In this document: in pieces, positions 25,811-32,525 of the stretch
Position numbering within the stretch: position 1 is the first letter of the stretch
Layout of the letters: each line of letters starts with the position of its first letter
From: Acidimicrobiaceae bacterium
GTDB taxonomy: Bacteria; Actinomycetota; Acidimicrobiia; Acidimicrobiales; RAAP-2
Length of the DNA stretch: 32,525 nucleotides
Assembly: GCA_003133545.1 (NCBI GenBank)
Contig: PKYA01000101.1
Coordinates: 1 to 32,525, forward strand
Direction of reading: 5' to 3'
Program-made: the position numbers and the translations under genes
Notes under the pieces: generated by a model
Told to the model about the DNA's origin: nothing
Database searches by the model: none
Seen by the model: the letters and a program-made list of their open reading frames with translations, nothing else

Positions 25811-27575
25811 CCCAGGCCGGGCTGTCGTCGCCACTGGCGAGGGGTTCGGCTTCGCCGACCACGAGCGCCCGCACCGGCGGCGCGGCGTCGACGAACACTC
25901 CGACCGGCGCCATACCGGGGGGTGCCAGAGGGTCCGGGAGCGCCCGCAGGGTCCGCCGTGTCGGCGGGACGAGCGCAAGCGCCTGATCACGGCCGCGCTC
26001 CATCGTCATCTCGAGATCCCGCCATTCGCGCCCGCCGACCCGCGACACCTCAGCAGGCAACCGGCGGAGAAGACGCCGCATCTCGCGCCGATGCCGTTCG
26101 GCCACGCCGCCCATCACGAAGATGGTGGACGCGGGCAGGCGCGCGGCCCCCATGGCGAGCTCCGCCAGTCGGTTCGCCGCCACCTCGGCGTCCTGCATGA
26201 GACCGAGGTCGTCCTGGAGGCCGGTCAGCTGGCGCGTGTAGCGGCTGGTGCGACCGCCATAGAGCTCGGAACTGAACTCGAGGGAGTAGCGGAGCCGTTT
26301 GCAACGGATGCGCAGGCGGTGGAAATCGGGAGCCTCGCCCGAACGCTTGGCGCGCCGCGCCGACTTCACGACCGCGATGTGCCGGGTTTCGATGAGGTCG
26401 GGCATGGCGGCCAGCGCCGGGAGGCGTGTGGCCGTCGAGCGGCGGAGTGGGCCCTGCTGCACCATCGAAGCCATGTCCCTGACGAGCCGCTCCCAGCGGA
26501 CCGAGTCGAGGGCGGCCAGCAACGCCATCCGGGCGGCGTCGCGCTCTCGGGTCAGCAGGGCCGTGAGCTCGGACCAAGGGTCGAGCTGTCCGGGTTCGGT
26601 CATTTCCTCCTGGGCCGCCAGCTGCACGTCGAGGTCGCGGACCGAACCGAGCACGCCCGCCAGCCAACCGAACTCGACCCGGAAGATGCGCGCCCGTACG
26701 GGCAGGACGTCGGCGAAGAGGTCGAGGGCCGCCCGCAGCCGCCGGGTGGCCACTCGCATGTCGTGGAGTTCCTCGATGTCTTCCCCGAGTCGCGTGCCCG
26801 GCTCTTTGGCTTGGAGGACCGCCATTTGCCGGCGCAGGACGGCATAGGCCAACTCGCCAAGCGTCGACTCGGGCCCGATGTTCGTCGGACCGAGATCGGG
26901 CGGCCCGGGAATCACGACGCCCAGTCCCAATAGGCCCGCTTCGAATTTGGAAAGGGTGGCCGGCTGCAAGCCGCAGGCCGTACGGAGTTGGTGCACCAGC
27001 GGTGTCAGCGCCTCGGCCCATTCGGGCAGCACCTCGACCTCGACCCGGCGCAGTTGCATCGGGCGTTGGCCGTTGCCGACGAGGATCACCGTGTCGTCGA
27101 GCGCAACTTCGGCCGCGTCCACACCTCCGACGCGCAGGGCGAAGGGGCGGCGTCGCGTGCGGACATGGAGCACCGGTCGCAACGGCTGGCGGCCGGCCAC
27201 CGCATGGATCCGGCGACCCACCGGACCACCAGGACCCAGCGCGGGGAGTCCCTCATCGGGTAGATCCTCTGTGACCTCCAACCGCTGGCGCAGGCCGCTC
27301 TGCTCCGCCGCTTGTGTGTCCTTGAGAGTGATCTCGTCTTGGCGTCCGCGTCGACGCGTGCGCACCACGAAACCGGCTCGCGCCATCCGCCAATCATCGG
27401 TGTCGAGGTACGAATCGATCATGCGACGCGGCGGCTTGGCCAGCGCAGTGAACGTCATCGGCTCGGCGCTGTCGATGGACAAGGTGGGGAGAGTGGCCAG
27501 CCAGCGCTCGACCGGTCGGAGATCGAGTGCATCGAACTGCCACTCGATCTCTACCGGATCTTTTTCACGCGCCAC
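25776..27575 (-). CDS. CYTH and CHAD domain-containing protein
   Basis: N-terminal CYTH-like region (EIEWQF...MIDSYLDTDDWRMARAGFVVRTRRRG...EITLKD) followed by CHAD (VLQAKEPGTRLGEDIEELHDMRVATRRLRAALDLF...FHRLRIRCKRLRYSLEF); GTG start. Confidence 0.92.
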   Translation of the reverse strand: MAREKDPVEIEWQFDALDLRPVERWLATLPTLSIDSAEPMTFTALAKPPRRMIDSYLDTDDWRMARAGFVVRTRRRGRQDEITLKDTQAAEQSGLRQRLEVTEDLPDEGLPALGPGGPVGRRIHAVAGRQPLRPVLHVRTRRRPFALRVGGVDAAEVALDDTVILVGNGQRPMQLRRVEVEVLPEWAEALTPLVHQLRTACGLQPATLSKFEAGLLGLGVVIPGPPDLGPTNIGPESTLGELAYAVLRRQMAVLQAKEPGTRLGEDIEELHDMRVATRRLRAALDLFADVLPVRARIFRVEFGWLAGVLGSVRDLDVQLAAQEEMTEPGQLDPWSELTALLTRERDAARMALLAALDSVRWERLVRDMASMVQQGPLRRSTATRLPALAAMPDLIETRHIAVVKSARRAKRSGEAPDFHRLRIRCKRLRYSLEFSSELYGGRTSRYTRQLTGLQDDLGLMQDAEVAANRLAELAMGAARLPASTIFVMGGVAERHRREMRRLLRRLPAEVSRVGGREWRDLEMTMERGRDQALALVPPTRRTLRALPDPLAPPGMAPVGVFVDAAPPVRALVVGEAEPLASGDDSPAWVRPWEMDPGHP

Positions 27576-27581
27576 ACCGCC

Positions 27582-27587
27582 AGGCTA
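27582..27587 (-). promoter_or_regulatory. -10-like TAGCCT, 6 nt before the CYTH-CHAD GTG (putative leaderless promoter)
   Basis: minus strand TAGCCT-ggcggt-GTG. Confidence 0.5.
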
Positions 27588-27698
27588 CCGCCGGCGCGCC
27601 GCTGCAGAGGGGAGTTCCGACAAAGAGTTGTGGCGAATGCCCGCAATTGCGCGAACGGCGGAGATAGGGTGCATACAGTGGGACGACGAGCTGCGACA

Positions 27699-28130
27699 AT
27701 GGAAATTCCCACTCCCGTTGAAGTCATCCAGGCCGCCGGTGGTCTGGTCATCCGGCGCCAGGCTGGGCAGCTTCAGATCGCGCTCGTACATCGCCCGGTG
27801 CATCAAGACTGGTCCTATCCCAAGGGGAAACTCGAAGAGGGCGAAAGCTACGAGGAGGCGGCGCAGCGCGAGGTGCGCGAAGAAACCGGTTTCGAGTGCC
27901 GGCTCCTCCGGTTCATCGGGCATACCGAGTACATCGACCGCAAGGGTCGTCCCAAGGTGGTGGCCTACTGGGTGATGGCGGCCGAAGGCGGCTCCTTCGT
28001 CGCCAACGAGGAAGTGGACGAGCTGCTCTGGCTTGATATCCCATCCGCCGGGCAACTCCTCTCCTACGAGCGCGATCGCGGGTTGCTGGCGGTCATGGCT
28101 GCCGGTGACCAGGTCGAGCCGCTGGTCTGA
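27699..28130 (+). CDS. NUDIX hydrolase
   Basis: Nudix box 'GKLEEGESYEEAAQREVREETGF' fits GX5EX7REUXEEXGU; ATG at 27699. Confidence 0.95.
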   Translation: MEIPTPVEVIQAAGGLVIRRQAGQLQIALVHRPVHQDWSYPKGKLEEGESYEEAAQREVREETGFECRLLRFIGHTEYIDRKGRPKVVAYWVMAAEGGSFVANEEVDELLWLDIPSAGQLLSYERDRGLLAVMAAGDQVEPLV

Positions 28131-28225
28131 CCGGACAGATTTCTTTCGCAGCGGAGTTTGAAACCCTACGGAATGGAAATAGTTGCCTTTGCGATCGTCC
28201 GCCTGATCGCGAACCGCCGGAGTGT

Positions 28226-28304
28226 GTGCCTCAGCCGATAGCTCCAGGTTCCCACCGCCAAGGGGCCTGTGATTCAGGGTTTTGACTCGAATCGGCTGAG
28301 GCAC
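28226..28304. repeat. 14-bp perfect inverted repeat flanking a 51-nt segment
   Basis: gtgcctcagccgat (28226-28239) / atcggctgaggcac (28291-28304). Confidence 0.88.
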
Positions 28305-28774
28305 TCCCGGCATCGGTTCCGCTCCGTCTGGCACCCACATGCGCCTTAGCGCGCATCATGCCTCGTACTTGCGCCCCCCCGCCTCCCGTGAACGGGGCGT
28401 TCGGGAAGACTGAATTCCCAGGTCAGGCGAGACACACCAGTAGCGCAAAAGGAGCTGCCTCTACCGAACTCAGCGGTGCCATCATCCGCAGCTCTTGGTA
28501 GCGAAACCGTCATTTTTGATAGTAATTCCGTCACTTCGCGCTGTAGGGACTGTGCACACGTGTCGGGCGAGCAGCGAGTGGCGCACGTAGCACTGCAAAA
28601 TCCGCGCCAGCGCCCACGCAGTTGGGATTGGCGGGCACCGGGTCGATCTCGGGCCGCGGCGCCGCGCGCTGGGGGGGCGCGGATAAAAGTGACGAAGCTG
28701 GGATTAACCTGAGTATTGGGAGTGGGCCACGAAACTCAGGGGAGAGCCACGATCTGCAGGCTGGATCAAATCGA

Positions 28775-30523
28775 ATGCTGCGTGCGACGAAGGCCAAGAT
28801 CTCAAAGTCCCTGAGCGGCGTAGCCGTCACAAGGTTCCTGGTGTGCCTCGGCGCGGCCATGGTGGCGGTTGCAGCTCTGTCACCTCCGGCGATGGGCGTC
28901 TCGCCACCCGTCGGGCCCCTTCCCGAGGCCGGCGCTGTGGCCCCCGCGACAGCAGCGCCCCTTGGTGGGTCCGGACTCGTGGCGGGTCCGATCCGCGCTT
29001 CCGACGGATTCTTCCTGCGTGACCAGTACGGCCGGGCCGTGATCCTCCACGGGGTCAACGCCGTCTACAAGCGCGCCCCGTACGTCCTCTACAACGACCC
29101 GGGCCAGCCCAACGATTTCACGTCCGCCGATGCGTCGCAGATGGCAAGCCTCGGCTTCAACGTGGTCCGGCTCGGGATCCTCTGGGAGGGGCTCGAGCCA
29201 GGCACGGACCCGGCCGACGACCCGGCCGTGTGTACCCCGGGAAAGCCCGGCGATCCAGGGCAGCTCGACATGCAGGTCCTGATGTCGTACCTGGCCAAGG
29301 TCAAACAAACCGTTGACCTCCTGGGGAGCTACCACATCTACACGCTCTTGGACATGCACCAGGACCTTTACAGCAGCGTGTTCGGCGGGGAGGGAGCCCC
29401 GCCCTGGGCTGTCTGCACCGACGGGTTGCCGACCGCCATGCGGCCCGGTCGGTGGTCCCACACGTATGCCAGCCCGGCCCTCGATGCTGCTTTCGAGCAC
29501 TTCTGGAACAACGACGTCATCGGCGATCTCCAGGGGGAGTACGACCGGACATGGGGCATTGTGGCGTCGTTCTTCCGCAATGACCCGTGGATCCTCGGTT
29601 ACGACCTGATGAACGAGCCCTTCTCCCGGTCGTTCCTCATGGCCGGTCACCAGGAGCTGGACACCCAGATCGAGTGCTTCTACACCGGAAGGTCGTACCC
29701 GGGTGTCGAGGAGATCACGGGCATGGCGGTCACCTGCCCGCCGGACGATCCGGCCGAGGGGTTGATTCCGACCATTGAGGCGAACGACCCGACGCACCTC
29801 ATCTTCTTCGAACCGGACATCTTCACCCGGGAAGGCGGCACAAACTTCATAGGGACCATGAACTTCCCGAGGCTGGTCTTCAACTTCCACTCCTACTGCC
29901 CCTTCCGCAACCCCGTGACCGGCGATCCCGTCGACGCCGAAGCCTGTGCGGACCACGTTCTCTCGACCGTGGCCAAGCGCCTCACGGATCGCGGCGACTT
30001 GGGCTCCCCTTCCCAACCTGAGGGCCCTGGCGCGTTCATGAGTGAGTTCGGCGCCACCGGCAATGCGCAGTTCCTGCAAGATGTGACCACCGGCACGCTG
30101 GGCGACTTCCTCAGCTGGACGTACTGGCAGTGGAAGTTCTACGACGACCCCACCGGGAGCTCCGACGAGGCATTGGTTGACCCCGGCGGACAACTCAAGA
30201 GCACAGCCCGGGCGCTCGAACAGACGTATGCACAGGCCATAGCCGGAACACCGATCTCGAGCAGCTTCGATGCGGCCACCGCGGCCTACACGCTCACCTT
30301 CGCCCCCGACTCCCGTATCACGGCCCCAACGGTGATCTTCGTGCCCAGCGATGCGTACCCGTCTGGATATTGCGCCCGCTCGGTAGGCGCCGCTGTCATC
30401 TCCGCTCCGGACGCCTCCCACCTCGAGCTGGTGAACCTCGGGAACGCACCGACTGCAAAGGTCTCGGTGACCGTGACGCGCTGCAGCGCGCCGGCGGTGG
30501 CCAGTCCGCCCAACCCCGCCTGA
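28775..30523 (+). CDS. secreted glycoside hydrolase, GH5 endoglycoceramidase-like
   Basis: signal-peptide-like N-terminus (VTRFLVCLGAAMVAVAALSPPAMG); 'GVNAVYKRAPY', 'LLDMHQDLYSSVFGGEGAPPWA', 'GYDLMNEPF' (acid/base Glu), 'FMSEFGATGN' (nucleophile Glu); ATG 28775 preferred over TTG 28622. Confidence 0.9.
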   Translation: MLRATKAKISKSLSGVAVTRFLVCLGAAMVAVAALSPPAMGVSPPVGPLPEAGAVAPATAAPLGGSGLVAGPIRASDGFFLRDQYGRAVILHGVNAVYKRAPYVLYNDPGQPNDFTSADASQMASLGFNVVRLGILWEGLEPGTDPADDPAVCTPGKPGDPGQLDMQVLMSYLAKVKQTVDLLGSYHIYTLLDMHQDLYSSVFGGEGAPPWAVCTDGLPTAMRPGRWSHTYASPALDAAFEHFWNNDVIGDLQGEYDRTWGIVASFFRNDPWILGYDLMNEPFSRSFLMAGHQELDTQIECFYTGRSYPGVEEITGMAVTCPPDDPAEGLIPTIEANDPTHLIFFEPDIFTREGGTNFIGTMNFPRLVFNFHSYCPFRNPVTGDPVDAEACADHVLSTVAKRLTDRGDLGSPSQPEGPGAFMSEFGATGNAQFLQDVTTGTLGDFLSWTYWQWKFYDDPTGSSDEALVDPGGQLKSTARALEQTYAQAIAGTPISSSFDAATAAYTLTFAPDSRITAPTVIFVPSDAYPSGYCARSVGAAVISAPDASHLELVNLGNAPTAKVSVTVTRCSAPAVASPPNPA

Positions 30524-30534
30524 AGCTTCACATA

Positions 30535-30557
30535 GGCTGGCTGGGACGGAGCCAGTC
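30535..30557 (+). terminator. hairpin after the GH5 gene
   Basis: ggctggct-gggacgg-agccagtc, 8-bp stem with one G-U, about 12 nt after the stop; no obvious T-tract. Confidence 0.4.
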
Positions 30558-31119
30558 TTCGATATGGACGAGCTATGGACGATGGTCCGGATTCAGAGAC
30601 AAAACTCCTGTTTGGAGAGGTGCGAGAGCGGCCGAATCGGACTGACTGCTAACCAGCAGCAAGCAGTCCACTCCATGCAAGCCGATCCACTGACACCGTT
30701 GTGACCTGGAGTGCCAGTCCGTCCGTCCGTCCACGTCCAATCGGTTCCGTTCGAGTTTATGGACAGGATTATGGACAAGAAAAACCGGCAGCGACTGGTG
30801 TCAAAGACCTTCCGCGATGTCCCGACGCGCTTCGCTTAGGCACGTCATATCGACTCATCGCAAAAGAGTTTGTGGTTCTGGCGACGGAACGGGACGATCA
30901 ATTCGATGTCGTTTGATCTGTTTTGCGACCGCCCCCGTACGGCTTTCGGGATACTGCGAGGACTGACGCTACGTCGTCTTTCCGGCGGCTGGTGACGAGG
31001 TCTCTATCGGTGCGAGTTGGCTGCGGCCATTCGCATGATGGGGCACGGGAAGGTGGGAACTTGCATCGGCATTTGTTGTCACAGGAACGGACACGGCTGA
31101 GGCGTCAGCACCGGGTCTC

Positions 31120-31770
31120 CTACTCGTGCAGAAGCGCGCGCTCGAGCGCCTTGAGGACGGTGCTCCGGTATCGGGCGACGCTTCGCTTTCGGTCTCTCCG
31201 AAGCACCTGGTGCGCCTGTGGGGAGACGAGGAGGAGAAGGATGTCGGTGGCTTCCTCGACGCTGAGATCCGGGTGGAGAGCTCCATGGACCTCGAGCGCC
31301 TGAGCGATCAAGGCCATGTCCCGGGCGAAAGCTCGTTCCCCTTGCATCACAGCCTCGCGTAGTGCTTCGTCGGCCCCTGCCGACTCGTGGGCGGCCATGA
31401 CCAGCGCACCAGACCGCTCGTTGAAATTCGTGACCATGGAGACGAGGAGTCCCAGAGCCTTCTTGCCGTCGCGTTCAGACAAGGCAGATTGGAACTCGGA
31501 ACGCTCGGCGATTGGGATCGGCTGATCGTCGCCAGCGGTGGCGACCCCGATCACATCCATGAAGAGATCGAGCTTCGAGGGGAACGCCAGATAGGCCGTT
31601 CGATCCGAGACCTCCGCATTGTCGGCGATCTGATGCATCGTGGTGAGCGCGTAGCCCTGCTGGACGAAGAGCCGAGCTGCGGCGTCCCGGATCTGGGTGC
31701 GCGTGCGCCGGGCTGCTTGTTCCCGGAGGGGCGACCGGTACGGCCGCTTGACAGGTCCACCCATTGGATT
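31120..31770 (-). CDS. TetR family transcriptional regulator
   Basis: 'RTRTQIRDAAARLFVQQGYALTTMHQIADNAEVSDRTAYLAFPSKLDLFMDVI' HTH; exact start uncertain (ORF extends to 31833). Confidence 0.92.
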   Translation of the reverse strand, partial: NPMGGPVKRPYRSPLREQAARRTRTQIRDAAARLFVQQGYALTTMHQIADNAEVSDRTAYLAFPSKLDLFMDVIGVATAGDDQPIPIAERSEFQSALSERDGKKALGLLVSMVTNFNERSGALVMAAHESAGADEALREAVMQGERAFARDMALIAQALEVHGALHPDLSVEEATDILLLLVSPQAHQVLRRDRKRSVARYRSTVLKALERALLHE

Positions 31771-31782
31771 CATACTACCAGC

Positions 31783-31798
31783 TATCACTACAGTGATA
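31783..31798. promoter_or_regulatory. candidate TetR operator
   Basis: TATCACT-AC-AGTGATA, 7-bp perfect arms, between the divergent TetR and ABM-like genes. Confidence 0.6.
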
Positions 31799-31847
31799 CT
31801 GCACCGGAATATCCCGGCGCTGGCCAGGAACAAGAGAGAGGTTGATC

Positions 31848-32114
31848 ATGCATGCCACCGTTGTCCATGTGAACATCTACGATCAGGCCGAGGCGAAGCG
31901 TGCGCTCGACCAAGAGTTCATCCCAATGCTCAGGGGAGCTCCCGGATTCGTGGGCGCGTACTTTGTCGCCGTCGATGACACCCACGGCGTCTCTATCCAG
32001 GTTTTCGAGACTGAGGAGCAGGCGAAGGCTGCCGCGCCGCCTGAGACCGGACCGGGAATGGGCGGGGTGAAGCTCGACACCGTCCAGTTCGGCGACGTCA
32101 TCGGCGCTGCATAG
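31848..32114 (+). CDS. small dimeric alpha/beta-barrel (antibiotic biosynthesis monooxygenase-like) protein
   Basis: 'MHATVVHVNIYDQAEAKRALDQEFIPMLRGAPGFVGAYFVAVDDTHGVSIQVFETEEQAKAAA' typical of ABM-fold proteins; agagagag upstream. Confidence 0.75.
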   Translation: MHATVVHVNIYDQAEAKRALDQEFIPMLRGAPGFVGAYFVAVDDTHGVSIQVFETEEQAKAAAPPETGPGMGGVKLDTVQFGDVIGAA

Positions 32115-32279
32115 ATCAGCGGCTCGGACTGGCGCCGGCAGCCCGAAGTCGAGATGTCCCTGATCGCCGGCTATGTACCCGGAGTGTCGGGCTGCCGTAT
32201 CGATGGTGACCGGCCATCAGCAACCCGACCCTCGGGTAGGGCGCCCCGGCCTGGAATCGAACCCGATGAGCCCACGTAG

Positions 32280-32525
32280 TCAAGGCGGGTCAAACGAAGC
32301 ATCGAGTGGTATGAGCGCCTCTTCGATTCGCCGCCTGCTGCGGTCATCGACGAGGACAATTATCGAGCGGCGATGTGGTTTGAGCCGATGTTCGCAATCC
32401 ACGAAAATCAGCATCAGCTTGAGGGCGACGTGTTCGATGAATTTCGAATCGGACTCGACCACATCGCCTTTGGTTGCGCTAGTCGAGAAGAGCTCGAATC
32501 CTGGCCAGCACGACTCGATGCCTTG
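32280..32525 (+). pseudogene. VOC superfamily fragment, N-terminally truncated and cut by the window edge
   Basis: open frame 'RVKRSIEWYERLFDSPPAAVIDEDNYRAAMWFEPMFAIHENQHQLEGDVFDEFRIGLDHIAFGCASREELESWPARLDAL' directly follows an in-frame TAG (32277-32279), with no first beta-strand and no plausible start. Confidence 0.55.

Noticed and set aside
28540-28774. Riboswitch upstream of the GH5 gene (c-di-GMP/c-di-AMP class considered)
   Set aside because: Could not match consensus motifs; only a short cctgag/ctcagg stem is visible, so not supportable without a covariance search
28880-30421. 513-aa minus-strand ORF antisense to the GH5 gene
   Set aside because: Shadow ORF; the plus-strand GH5 catalytic motifs are clear
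30524-31119. Possible integrase or phage remnant in the gap between GH5 and TetR (e.g. the 26-codon ORF MDRIMDKKNRQRLVSKTFRDVPTRFA)
   Set aside because: No recognisable recombinase motif; too short to support
32251-32266. Possible tRNA gene from the GGGTTCGATTCC motif (minus strand)
   Set aside because: T-stem has a mismatch and no acceptor, D or anticodon arms could be assembled

Overview
Window from a high-GC actinobacterial chromosome; codon usage, GTG/TTG starts and the families present suggest Acidimicrobiia, but taxonomy is inference. Most of it is ordinary core and metabolic genes: alpha/beta hydrolase, TIGR00027-like SAM methyltransferase, PNPOx-like flavoprotein, FrnE-like DsbA, PLP decarboxylase - larC - larB (one minus-strand coupled operon), pheA, VOC protein, secreted GH26-like and GH5/endoglycoceramidase-like hydrolases, tRNA-Ser(UGA), typA/bipA, patatin, methyltransferase, lhr - pxpA - fused pxpB/pxpC, TauE-family permease, EthD, CYTH-CHAD, NUDIX, TetR with a divergent ABM-like gene. 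No CRISPR array, rRNA or intact mobile element was seen. Most interesting items: (1) an overlapping pair of uncharacterised proteins (13136-14945) that look like paralogous, catalytically degenerate PD-(D/E)XK/RecB-like nuclease-fold proteins; (2) the larB-larC-PLP-decarboxylase operon, whose divergent start codons face pheA across about 14-23 bp; (3) a dispersed repeat family and a frameshifted DUF4279 gene in the first 3.6 kb; (4) two long-range perfect inverted repeats in intergenic DNA (25305-25372, 28226-28304); (5) recurrent leaderless-type promoters; (6) a TetR operator palindrome; (7) an N-terminally truncated VOC fragment at the right edge. All homology calls come from recognising translated motifs by eye; no database search was run.
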